12,345 nt of DNA, taken from NCBI GenBank assembly GCA_052143655.1, contig JBKQSL010000494.1, forward strand, positions 1 to 12,345, given 5' to 3'. The DNA comes from CAVSUR01 sp052143655. Lineage in GTDB: Bacteria > Actinomycetota > Actinomycetes > Streptosporangiales > Streptosporangiaceae. Within the stretch, counting starts at the first letter, position 1. Every line of letters starts with the position of its first letter. Positions 1 to 6,684 of the stretch are shown piece after piece. A model generated the notes under the pieces. It saw only the letters and a program-made list of their open reading frames with translations, was not told where the DNA came from and ran no database searches. The position numbers and the translations under genes were made by a program.

Positions 1-84
1 CGGCCTGGCCTGCGCCGCGCCGGTTACCCCGAGCAGCGCGAGACCGCCGACAGCGGCGGTGATAGCGATACGTCGTACCGACAT
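1..84 (-). CDS. Secreted protein, N-terminal signal peptide only (partial)
   Basis: Only the first 28 codons are inside the window; the gene runs off the left edge. The reading begins with Met, a short basic stretch (residues 4-5, RR), a hydrophobic core of about 15 residues rich in Ala, Val, Leu and Gly, and an A-Q-A type site near residues 24-26 that fits signal peptidase I cleavage. A strong purine-rich ribosome binding site (GGGGAGGG) lies about 8 bases before the ATG, which supports this start. This shows that the product is exported. The mature protein is not visible, so no function can be given. It is followed upstream by a likely promoter region and is not obviously linked to the next gene on the same strand. 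Confidence 0.75.
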   Translation of the reverse strand, partial: MSVRRIAITAAVGGLALLGVTGAAQARP

Positions 85-126
85 GGCCAATTCCCTCCCC
101 AGAGACGATATGGCTGAGCAGTAGTA

Positions 127-156
127 ATGTTGCCGCCGATGCCGATACGGAGTCAA
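127..156 (-). promoter_or_regulatory. Candidate promoter for the secreted-protein gene at the left edge
   Basis: On the minus strand there is a TTGACT hexamer (plus positions 151-156), a good match to the -35 consensus. It is followed after 18 bases by CAACAT (127-132), a poor -10 match. It sits about 45 to 70 bases before the ATG at 84. The -35 match is seen directly; promoter function is inference. Confidence 0.25.
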
Positions 157-251
157 CGGGTGCTCTGCGCCAAAAAGGGCGAAAATTCTGGCACTGTCAG
201 GTGGTACTAGCGATCCTTTGGGGCGGAGATTTCAGCAGTTGAGCTGAGTTT

Positions 252-1217
252 TCAGGCTGGCTTTGGCAGCCTGGCGTCGGCGAGCCGGCTGTCGATGAGC
301 TGCTCGATTGTGCGGAGGGCGTCGTGGAGCTGAGGTGACGGCTGGGGCTGGCCGGCGGCGAACAGCGGGGTGAGGACCCGGTCGTGGACCTTGGTGTAGA
401 AGATCGCGAACTTGAGGCCGTCGGGAGTCAGGTCGTCGGTGTTGGCGTTCGGGCGCCGGGTGATCAGCCCGTTGCGGCGCAGCCGGGCCAGGTCGTAGCT
501 GGCGCGGTTCATGCCGTAGGGGGCGCCGAGCAGTCCGGTCATCAGGGCGCGCAGGCTCCTGTTGGTGATGCCGGTGACGGCGCACAGGGTGACGCACAGG
601 GCGCCGGCCAGGGCCTGGACCCGAGGGTCGCCAAAGCGCATGGCTGTAGCCCTCCGCCCCTCCGCATCGACGGTGGGGTGCGCGATCCGCTCGAAGACTG
701 GATTCGCGAGGACGCAGCCCTGGCCGGCACGCTCAGTTTCCAGCAGCCGGCTGTTGATAGCACGCGCGGTGTCCTGCAGTTCGGTGAGGCAGGCGATGCG
801 GCGGCCGATCCGCAGGTCGGTCGGCGAGTTGATGACGGTCTCGATGCGCAGGCCGCGATGCGGGCGGCCAGTGCCCCTGAACCCGGGAACGGCGAACTCG
901 AGCATGTGCTCGACCGGGCCACGGACTTCTTTGACGAGCTGCCAGCCCAGGACGCCATCACGGCGGGCGTCGCGGGACTCGGCGGCACGCTTGCTCACGA
1001 AAGCATCGACGTGACCTGGCAGGTCTGCTACCGACCGGGCACCCCGCAGGCGAGCGAACTCCCCGAAAGCAGCCAGCAGCGGCACCCGCCGCAGCACACT
1101 CCGGGTGCTATACCCCTGCTCGGCCAGCCAGGCGACGTAACGCTCGATCTCCGGGCCGACCCACAGAGCCCGGATCCGGTCGATGGTCTGCGGCCTGACG
1201 AAGTAGGTCTCCAGCAT
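252..1217 (-). CDS. Chimeric ORF: tyrosine-recombinase N-terminal domain fused to the C-terminal half of an unrelated actinobacterial family
   Basis: The ATG at 1217 is chosen because AGAGGAAG lies 7 bases before it; the frame is open 39 bases further upstream but without a comparable site. Residues 1 to about 120 resemble the N-terminal SAM-like core-binding domain of IS-associated tyrosine recombinases (ERYVAWLAEQGYSTRSV, then RVPLLAAFGEFARLRGA). No recombinase catalytic domain with the R...H-x-x-R...Y residues follows. From residue 123 (LRIETVINSPTDL, about position 851) the protein becomes the C-terminal half of a different family. I remember it as an actinobacterial hypothetical protein with the block RFGDPRVQAL, then TNRSLRALMTGLLG and a winged-helix-like stretch YDLARLRRNGLITRRP. 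It ends at residue 321. The fusion is in frame and has no internal stop. It cannot be an active recombinase; the C-terminal part may still fold and bind DNA. Family recognition is from memory. Confidence 0.6.
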   Translation of the reverse strand: MLETYFVRPQTIDRIRALWVGPEIERYVAWLAEQGYSTRSVLRRVPLLAAFGEFARLRGARSVADLPGHVDAFVSKRAAESRDARRDGVLGWQLVKEVRGPVEHMLEFAVPGFRGTGRPHRGLRIETVINSPTDLRIGRRIACLTELQDTARAINSRLLETERAGQGCVLANPVFERIAHPTVDAEGRRATAMRFGDPRVQALAGALCVTLCAVTGITNRSLRALMTGLLGAPYGMNRASYDLARLRRNGLITRRPNANTDDLTPDGLKFAIFYTKVHDRVLTPLFAAGQPQPSPQLHDALRTIEQLIDSRLADARLPKPA

Positions 1218-1369
1218 CGGGCAACTTCCTCTCTGCACGTGAGTGGGAGGAAGCACTCTCTCGCTGACCCCAGCTTTATGTGTCCGGAATCACCACGGCT
1301 GGCCCCTTCACCGCAGCGACGACACCCTGCCTGCACAGCCATGGCACATAACGCGGCCGGGCGCATAAC

Positions 1370-1489
1370 TGGGACAACCTGAACACCCACATCAGCGCCG
1401 CGATGCGCAGCTTCACCGACGCCCGCCAGGGCTGGCTGACCGTGGTCCGGCTGCCCGCCTACGCCCCGGACCTCAACCCCGCCGAGGGA
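1370..1489 (+). pseudogene. IS630-family transposase fragment
   Basis: Forty codons read WDNLNTH, then about 20 residues, then VVRLPAYAPDLNPAEG. This is the signature around the last two acidic residues of the IS630 (DDE_3) transposase: the D-N-x-x-x-H strand, and the P-x-Y-x-P-x-x-N-P-x-E block with the catalytic Glu. The usual continuation after the Glu-Gly (typically VWSHLK) is missing, and the frame runs into unrelated residues before a stop near 1565. No transposase sequence is visible before position 1364 either. It is a scrap of an insertion sequence, not a working gene. It shows that an IS630-type element once occupied or rearranged this gap between the chimera and the secreted-protein gene. 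Confidence 0.8.
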
Positions 1490-1586
1490 GGCTGTTCAGC
1501 GGAGGTCCGTCCAGGCTTATCGCTTTGGTGGGCGGCCACCGGCCTCCCTGCCGAAGTATTGGCATGATCAAGCTCGGCGGGCTTGG

Positions 1587-1624
1587 GATGCCGCACCTCG
1601 CGGTGGTTTGCGAGGTGCGGCATC
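1587..1624 (-). terminator. Perfect 15-bp hairpin after the secreted-protein gene
   Basis: The arms 1587-1601 (gatgccgcacctcgc) and 1610-1624 are exact reverse complements with an 8-base loop. The structure begins 22 bases past the stop codon of the minus-strand gene ending at 1646, which is the expected place for its terminator. There is no clear U tract on the minus-strand transcript, as is common for actinomycete terminators. It also lies after the IS630 scrap and could stop transcription from that side. Confidence 0.7.
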
Positions 1625-1645
1625 CGTTATCTGGCGCGGGTTGTG

Positions 1646-3859
1646 TTATGGGGTGACGTAGTTGACCGATGTCCCCCAGTTGGCCATGCCGTCCCTGGTC
1701 CCGCCACAGGTACCGATGGCCGTGGGGTTGAACGCGGACCCGGTGCAGTTCGGGTACTGGATGTACTCGTTAGCGAAGTAGACGCGCCCGCCGGTGCCCG
1801 GCACGAACAGGCCCCAGCTGTAGTCGCCCCAGCGGGGGCGGGTCGGACCCGGGTAGCCCTGGTACTCGGTGAAGCCGTCCTGCGGGGACTTGCCCAGATT
1901 CGCGATGTTGATCGTGGGCTTGAGCAGGCCGCCGGAGGTGCTGGTCAGCCTGCCGAAAGCGCTGCTCGGGTAGAAGCCGCCGTGGTCGGCGCCGGTCGGG
2001 CCGCCGTTGCCGTTCAGCGTGAAGTCCATGATCGCCCGGCCGCCGGGGGTGGGCGTCGCGGCGATGGACGGGAACTCCAGGTCTTCGTGCTTCGCCGTGA
2101 CGTACCCCTGGCTGGTCAGGGTGAACCTGCCCGTCTTGTCGAACGAGCGGGTGCCGACCACCCAGTACACCGCGCCCTGGTGGATCTCCGCGTTGGCCCC
2201 GGTGTATGTCTGCGCGATCTGGGTGGCGGTGCCTCCCCACATCTGGCCCTGCGCCTGCGAGACCTGGGTCATGAAGTCGCCGTTGGAGTTGATCCCGCCC
2301 TCCGGGCAAGGGCCCGTCGTGGCGGGCAAGACGCTGCAGTCATCGCCCAGCGGTATCAGGCCGGTCTTCTGCGCGCCGATGGAGGCCTGGAAACCGTTCG
2401 ATGTCAGTTCGGGATCGTAGTAGCGATCCACCCCGGAGAGGAGCTGGCCGGTGAACCGGATGCCCGCGCTACAGCTCGCGCAGCCGCTGCTGTTCAGAGC
2501 GGACAGCCCGGTCCAGGCCCACGCCGCGATCCGGTTGTCACCGGAAGTCGGCGAAACCGCCGCGAACCCGTAGAAGTCCAGCGAGCTCAGCATGAACCCG
2601 GTGCCGCCGTGGGCGTTGTCGAACTGACCCGCCACCGGCTGCGCCGGGATCACCGCCGCCCAGCATGTGATGCCGCCCTCGTGCAGCACCTTGTCGCGGG
2701 CGCAGGTGCCGTCCGGGGTGCCGATCAGGCCCATGTTCTCCCTCGCCACCGTAACCGAGGGGTTCGGCTTCCCGTTCTTCAGCTTGACGGGCAGGCCGCG
2801 CTCCAGCGCGTTCTTGCTGAACGCGAGCTCCTGCGCCCCGTTGAAGAAACCGCCGCCGAAGCCGGGCAGCGTCGCCGGGAGAAGCGGGAACTCGTCATAG
2901 AACATCAGGAACGCGTCCCGGGTCACCGAGATCTTCGCGAAGTCATTGAGCAGGGACGGGTAGCCCGGCTCGGCCGGGTTGTAGTCGGCGCTAGAGAAGT
3001 ACACGTGGTAAGGGCCGAACGGGCTGGAGCCGTCGGTGACCGCGATGCCCTCGTAGCAGTTGTTGGCCACGCCCGCGAAGCAGCCGGTGAAAGCGCCGCC
3101 CTTGGACTCCGGGCTGGCCGAGACGATCTCAGTGAAGAACCAGTGCCCGCCGTTGGCGGGGTCCCACAGGCAGGAGGTATCCCCGCCGCTGCTCCAGTTC
3201 TTCTTCGTGAGTCCCATGATCGTGTCGAGCGAGATCGGCGCGGATTGGCGCTTCAAGGCGGTGTTGAAGACCAGGAGCTCGCCGATGTTGTTGATCTCGA
3301 CCACTGACCCGTTGCCAGCGCACAGGCCTTGGTCCGGGGGCTCAACGTCCTTAAAGGTGTTGGTGGTGTGCGTGGCGCTGTCGACCGCGTTCAGGCCCTT
3401 CACGGCGGTGGCGCCACCCGCCGAGATGCTGATGTTGTCACAGCCCCGCCGCAGGGGCACACAGCTGACCGACGGGAGCGGGTTAGAGGGGCTGTGGGCG
3501 TCGAGCCGGCGCCGCTGCGCCGCGGAGATATGGAGCTGCCTGGGATCGGGCGGCAGCATCGCGCGCGCGGTGTCGAGTTTCCCGGCTTGCCGCGAGGTGC
3601 CCACCTGGTGGCCCGACGCGGCCGTCGCGGTAGACGGCGTGTTGACCGGGCCGCTCAGCAGAGAGCAGTTGCTGGCGCAGCCAGTGGCGGCCGGGCCGGC
3701 GAAGGTTGGCTTGAATGACCCCAGGCTTGACGAGGTAACAGCGCCCCCAGAGCTCCCGTGCGGAGCCGCCGCCGCCGGCCCACCGGTGGCGACCAGGAGC
3801 ATCGCCGGAAGGGATAGCAGCGACAGCAGCACCGCGATCTCGTAGCGCATGGCTTTCAT
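1646..3859 (-). CDS. Large secreted protein of unknown function (737 aa), Cys-rich, probably beta-sheet
   Basis: The ATG at 3859 is preferred over the upstream TTG because GGGAAGGA lies about 8 bases before it. Residues 1-32 form a signal peptide: a basic start, a long Leu/Val/Ala core and an A-A-A-A-P cleavage region. The mature part begins with a Ser/Gly/Ala-rich, probably flexible segment (to about residue 125). A long Gly/Asn/aromatic-rich region follows, with many cysteines in near pairs (C61/C65, C133/C140). Recognisable blocks are PPDQGLCAGNG (about residues 174-184) and, near the C-terminus, PRWGDYSWGLFVPG followed by YFANEYIQYP. I associate these blocks with uncharacterised secreted beta-propeller-like proteins of actinomycetes. 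No catalytic motif or cell-wall anchor is seen, so it is probably released or loosely surface-bound. No function is known to me. A hairpin follows the stop, and the gene appears monocistronic. Confidence 0.85.
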   Translation of the reverse strand: MKAMRYEIAVLLSLLSLPAMLLVATGGPAAAAPHGSSGGAVTSSSLGSFKPTFAGPAATGCASNCSLLSGPVNTPSTATAASGHQVGTSRQAGKLDTARAMLPPDPRQLHISAAQRRRLDAHSPSNPLPSVSCVPLRRGCDNISISAGGATAVKGLNAVDSATHTTNTFKDVEPPDQGLCAGNGSVVEINNIGELLVFNTALKRQSAPISLDTIMGLTKKNWSSGGDTSCLWDPANGGHWFFTEIVSASPESKGGAFTGCFAGVANNCYEGIAVTDGSSPFGPYHVYFSSADYNPAEPGYPSLLNDFAKISVTRDAFLMFYDEFPLLPATLPGFGGGFFNGAQELAFSKNALERGLPVKLKNGKPNPSVTVARENMGLIGTPDGTCARDKVLHEGGITCWAAVIPAQPVAGQFDNAHGGTGFMLSSLDFYGFAAVSPTSGDNRIAAWAWTGLSALNSSGCASCSAGIRFTGQLLSGVDRYYDPELTSNGFQASIGAQKTGLIPLGDDCSVLPATTGPCPEGGINSNGDFMTQVSQAQGQMWGGTATQIAQTYTGANAEIHQGAVYWVVGTRSFDKTGRFTLTSQGYVTAKHEDLEFPSIAATPTPGGRAIMDFTLNGNGGPTGADHGGFYPSSAFGRLTSTSGGLLKPTINIANLGKSPQDGFTEYQGYPGPTRPRWGDYSWGLFVPGTGGRVYFANEYIQYPNCTGSAFNPTAIGTCGGTRDGMANWGTSVNYVTP

Positions 3860-3889
3860 AAGTGTTGTCCTTCCCAACCGCCGAAACTA

Positions 3890-3931
3890 CGGCCGGGCAG
3901 GGTGCCCGGCTCCGGATGTGCGGCCGGGCAG
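3890..3931. repeat. Inverted repeat and 11-bp direct repeat upstream of the secreted-protein gene
   Basis: An 8-bp perfect inverted repeat (gccgggca at 3892-3899, tgcccggc at 3903-3910) has a 3-base loop. The 11-mer cggccgggcag occurs at 3890-3900 and again at 3921-3931. The cluster lies 31 to 72 bases before the ATG at 3859, within the likely leader or promoter of that gene. It could be an operator or an mRNA hairpin; no known site is recognised. No coding sequence is seen between 3932 and 4104. Confidence 0.4.
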
Positions 3932-4104
3932 CTCACTCGTCGCAGCGGATCAGCGGGCGGGACTGGTCAGGCCGCCGTAGCTGAAGGTGCCCCCGCTGGG
4001 CCGCGTGGTGCGGATGCCCTGGAGGATTACCTCAACGCCTGAACATCCCCTTGCTGAACACTCCCATCGAGTAGCCACCCAGCGGCAACCCCCGTAGGTC
4101 GGCC

Positions 4105-4360
4105 CTACGAAGGCTGCGGGACAGGTAAGGCCGCCACTAGGGCGGCAATGGAAGTGACCAGGATCACCGGCCTTGAGGGGCCAGCGGCGCCGTAGCTGAT
4201 ATCGGCTGGGCTCGGGTAATTGTGCGGCCCGGTGAGCGGGAACAACAGGTAGCCGATGTCCCTTGGCGGTGACCGCGGTCACTGTCACGAAGCGAGGTCC
4301 GACAGAAGAATTGTCAACATCGACCTCCCCTAGAACGACATTGTTCCCGGACGGCCAGAG
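4105..4360 (-). pseudogene. Degraded coding remnant with one frameshift, unidentified
   Basis: On the minus strand one frame reads LWPSGNNVVLGEVDVDNSSV and on to TAVTAK. After a one-base shift in the G run at about 4261-4263 it continues as DIGYLLFPLTGPHNYPSPAD, ending in a hydrophobic segment (PVILVTSIAALVAALPV) and a TAG stop at 4105. Both halves read like protein, with mostly G/C-ending codons, and the joined product is coherent once a single G is removed. No start codon or family was recognised. The C-terminal hydrophobic stretch could be a membrane anchor. It may be part of an exported protein that has lost its 5' end. An artefact of high-GC reading frames is possible. Confidence 0.35.
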
Positions 4361-4488
4361 TCACCGACATCCTCAGCCGACACTAATCCTGGTACGAGAT
4401 CGGCACAATAGGTCACTACTGCCGGACCGAACAGCCCGGTCATTCCAAGATCACGGACCAGACTCAGTGAGACACCGTTGGGCTTGGC

Positions 4489-4802
4489 GAAGGCGTTCAT
4501 TGTGACCTCTGTGCCGCGCGTGATCACATTGGTCCGGAACTCGCCTTCGGTATTGGACCGGACCCTGCCGGTCGAAGATGATCTCCAGGGTGTCCGGGCG
4601 GCCGAGGTCGAGGTTGTCGGTGACCAGGGCGCCGAAGAAGCTCCGGGCGTAGCGCGGCTGGGTGAACACGATGGTGCGGGAAACCCTCGGCCTGGGCCAT
4701 CGACAGTTCCCACCGCCAGCCGGCGTCGCGGTCTGCCGCCGCCAACGGCGCCTTCCGGACAGCCCATCCAAACCGAAGCGCTACTTTGCCGCAGATGGCA
4801 TG
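4489..4802 (-). pseudogene. N-terminal half of an actinobacterial hypothetical family, two frameshifts
   Basis: Three minus-strand frames must be joined. The first, from about 4802, includes GWRWELSMAQAE. The second reads SRTIVFTQPRYARSFF and NLDLGRPDTLEIIFDRQ. The third reads VRSNTEGEFRTNVITRGTEV and ends MNAF near 4489. Both joins need removal of one G from a GGG run (about 4684-4686 and 4564-4566). From memory this is the N-terminal part of the same family whose C-terminal half (starting LRIETVINSP) is fused into the ORF at 252-1217. In intact members a short K-H-S-R/K-Q-Y-L segment joins the two parts. After MNAF the frame stays open to 4330 but no longer resembles the family. There is no start codon with a ribosome binding site. 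Function is unknown; the gene is dead unless the shifts are sequence errors. Confidence 0.55.
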
Positions 4803-4817
4803 TTAGAAGATTAGTGA

Positions 4818-5552
4818 TCAGGCTGCGTAGGTGCGCAGGACGTGCAGGGCGGCAGCGCTGTGCGGGCCGTGGGCACGCAGTCCTGACTGGTCTGGCGCGA
4901 GCCGCTGCGCGGCTACCCGGCAGAACGCTCCGGCCGGGCCGGTGATCGCAGAATCTGCATGGGGTGGGCCATACTGCCAGCGGGTGGTGCCATCTGGGGC
5001 CGTCAGCTCGCAGAAGACCTCATGTGGTTGCTCGCCGGCTAGTGCGAAGGCATAGGACAGTGACCGGTGCGCCAGCCAGGCGATGTGGGACAGCCGTGCG
5101 GTATCGGGGAAGCTGATGCCCAGCGGCCCGGTGATGTCCAGCCCGTGCGCCCAGTGCTCGGCCAGCCGGGTGGTTGCCAGCGTGGCTGGCTTCAGCGGCG
5201 CCTCCACCCATTGCAGGGGCTGCTGCGAGTCCGCCGCCCGCAGCGCTGCCAGCGCAGCGAGCCGAGCCGTGCGCCACCGCTGAAAGACCTGGGCGGGCGC
5301 GGCGGCGCGCTCCGCCTGAACCAGCTGATCCATGACCTCATCCAGACTGGCGCCGCGTGCCTGGCGGACGCCGGGGCTGACGCCGGCGGCGCTGGCGAGG
5401 ACCGCCTCCTCGGTCTGGGCCAGGTGGAGCACTACATCGGCGATCGTCCACCCCGCCGCCGCCGACGGCGACGCCCACTGGACCTCGTCAAGGCCATCCA
5501 GAATGCTCTGCAGCCTGTCCTGCTCGGCCTCAAGGTCATCAAAGATCACCAT
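4818..5552 (-). CDS. TIGR03084-type DinB-like/maleylpyruvate-isomerase-fold metal-dependent protein
   Basis: This 244-aa protein has the four-helix DinB/MDMPI fold signature of the actinobacterial TIGR03084 group. The N-terminus is DDLEAEQDRLQSILDGL, then GWTIADVVLHLAQTEEAV. His43 lies in the first metal motif. Glu132, His133 and His136 lie in LAEHWAHGLDI, the E-x-x-x-H motif that completes the metal site. A third His-containing block, LSHIAWLAHRSLSYAF, starts at about residue 154. The length is near the family norm (about 250 aa). Relatives bind a divalent metal, and characterised mycothiol-dependent members isomerise or transfer on thiol adducts; the substrate here is unknown. The ATG at 5552 lacks a strong ribosome binding site. 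It lies 12 bases after the stop of the SnoaL-like gene, so translational coupling in one operon is likely. The product should be cytoplasmic. Confidence 0.85.
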   Translation of the reverse strand: MVIFDDLEAEQDRLQSILDGLDEVQWASPSAAAGWTIADVVLHLAQTEEAVLASAAGVSPGVRQARGASLDEVMDQLVQAERAAAPAQVFQRWRTARLAALAALRAADSQQPLQWVEAPLKPATLATTRLAEHWAHGLDITGPLGISFPDTARLSHIAWLAHRSLSYAFALAGEQPHEVFCELTAPDGTTRWQYGPPHADSAITGPAGAFCRVAAQRLAPDQSGLRAHGPHSAAALHVLRTYAA

Positions 5553-5564
5553 GCCAGGACTATG

Positions 5565-5932
5565 TCACGCCGTGCCCAGCCCGGCAGGGCCGCACTTAAC
5601 GCTGCAACGGCACTGCGTCTCATGGGCGACGAGGCCGCCGGAGAACTCCATGATGCTCACCGAGCGGGACGGCACGCCGTCGTAACTGATCACGCACTCG
5701 CTCACCCACACGTACCCGTTGCCGCTGATCCGGAGCACGGTAAAGTGCCGGTCCGCCGGATGGCCACCGCACTGCGCCGCAATGGTCGCGCGACCGCGGA
5801 ACCGTTCCCCGATTGCGGGTAATCCAAGATCGCATCCGCCGCGTAGATCGCGTGCTCCGCCGCGCTGTCCCCCTCCTCGAAGGCCCGCCAGTGCCCCATG
5901 ATCCTCGCCCTGGCCCGGGCGTCACCGTCCAT
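5565..5932 (-). pseudogene. SnoaL/NTF2-like protein, frameshifted and with an altered C-terminus
   Basis: From the ATG at 5932 (GAGGAGC 7 bases upstream) the frame reads MDGDARARARIMGHWRAFEE to DAILDYPQSG, typical of small SnoaL-like (nuclear transport factor 2 fold) proteins. At the G run 5807-5810 the reading must shift. One G appears to be missing, because the next frame continues as ERFRGRATIAAQCGGHPADR, then HFTVLRISGNGYVWVSECVI and SIMEFSGGLVAHETQ. The repaired product is about 122 aa. After HETQ the usual Tyr-Phe-Ala-Asp-Pro-Phe type ending is absent, replaced by about 15 unrelated residues and a stop at 5565. As written, the frame stops near 5702 after about 76 residues. Members of this fold include polyketide cyclases, isomerases and many of unknown role. 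It lies 12 bases before the metal-dependent gene. Confidence 0.7.
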
Positions 5933-5940
5933 CGTCTCGC

Positions 5941-6268
5941 TCCTCAAGTCCGGTGGGCGGGCCCGGCTGCCCGCACCTGGGACCGTCACTGGTTTCGCCG
6001 CCCTCGAAGCTATCCCAGCTGGAGGCGAGTTCGGGGTCCCGTCGGGCCTTCCTCGCGGCCGAGTACGGCCGTCGTCTCGCCGCGCCTCCAGGTCGTTCGT
6101 CCTCGCTTCGCTGCGCGCGCTCCGCCTGGACCTGCGGTTTCGCCGACGGCAAGGTTGGCGCACTCCCGCCGTTCGCACCAGACCATAGGACCGCGGCGGC
6201 ATGCCTAATTACAGTGCGGGCGCTCGCGCCTCTATCGAGCCACGCCACGCCACGGCACGGCAGGCTGG
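5941..6268. other. GC-rich stretch with no supported gene
   Basis: All reading frames here give Arg/Pro/Ser/Ala-rich low-complexity products with no ribosome binding site and no recognisable domain. The part around 6001-6180 holds several short self-complementary segments (for example cggcc/ggccg around 6056-6071) and runs of cgctgcgcgcgctccgcc type. It may be a dispersed intergenic repeat of the host genome, but a second copy is not present in the window to prove it. Confidence 0.4.
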
Positions 6269-6502
6269 CACCTCGTTATCAAGCCAGGCCACCAGCGTGA
6301 CCGGCAGGCGGTTCGGGAGCCAGCCCGCCGGCCCTTCCGCTGGAAGCCGCTCATCGATGCCTTCGGCCCCGTGCTGGGCGAAGACCCCACCCGGCCGTTC
6401 CACCCGCACGATGACCGTATCGTCAGCCTCGGCCTGCATCACACCATCGACACCGGCATCGCCCACGACGTGATCATCGACGCCTGCTGGACCTGCCTGT
6501 AG
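6269..6502 (+). pseudogene. Orphan coding remnant, unidentified
   Basis: One plus frame ending at the TAG 6500-6502 reads HLVIKPGHQRDRQ, then FRWKPLIDAFGPVLGEDP, HPHDDRIVSLGLHHTIDTG and IAHDVIIDACWTCL. Nearly all its codons over the last ~50 end in C or G while first positions are mixed. That is the codon-position pattern of real coding DNA here, and it argues against the minus-strand frame over the same bases. No start codon with a ribosome binding site is present, so this looks like the 3' end of a gene whose beginning is lost. I do not recognise the family. It lies upstream of, and in the same direction as, the three-gene operon but ends about 180 bases before it. Confidence 0.4.
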
Positions 6503-6626
6503 CTAACCCCGCCGCCTCTCGCCGCGCATGCCATAACGACGCCGGTCCTGCCGATGACAGTACGGTTTCTGAACCCATGCTGACGCACGTCTGCAGTCAT
6601 TCACCCACCAGGGAGGCGATCACCGG

Positions 6627-6683
6627 ATGAACGACGTTCCGGTTCGCTGGGCGGACGCTGCCGGCCCAGTATTCAGGGATTGA
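6627..6683 (+). CDS. Possible 18-codon leader ORF before the operon
   Basis: ATG at 6627 follows a GGGAGG at 6611-6616 (11 bases away, rather long) and encodes 18 residues (MNDVPVRWADAAGPVFRD), ending at TGA 6681-6683. The TTG start of the GGCT gene is one base past this stop, and that gene's ribosome binding site (AGGGA, 6675-6679) lies inside the leader's last codons. That arrangement would allow translational coupling. No attenuator hairpin or run of one amino acid is evident. It may be chance. Confidence 0.3.
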   Translation: MNDVPVRWADAAGPVFRD

Positions 6684-6684
6684 A

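Noticed and set aside
384..1382. 332-codon plus-strand open frame opposite the chimera
   Set aside because: Gln/Gly/Ala-rich shadow of the minus-strand coding frame, without a recognisable motif.
1583..3307. 574-codon plus-strand open frame opposite the secreted-protein gene
   Set aside because: Its product is Arg/Gly/Val/Ala low complexity with no domain or ribosome binding site. The minus strand carries a signal peptide, a binding site and coherent protein over the same bases.
3950..4288. 112-codon minus-strand frame as an intact gene
   Set aside because: Only its first residues are part of a coherent reading, which shifts frame at about 4261; the remainder is low quality and has no family.
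5067..5822. 251-codon plus-strand open frame opposite the DinB-like gene
   Set aside because: It spans two minus-strand genes that have clear families; its own product is repetitive Arg/Gln/Gly sequence.
5953..6300. Plus-strand frames through the GC-rich gap as genes
   Set aside because: Several overlapping Arg/Pro/Ser-rich frames on both strands, none with a binding site or domain.
6209..6466. 85-codon minus-strand frame
   Set aside because: The G/C third-position pattern favours the plus-strand frame over the same bases.
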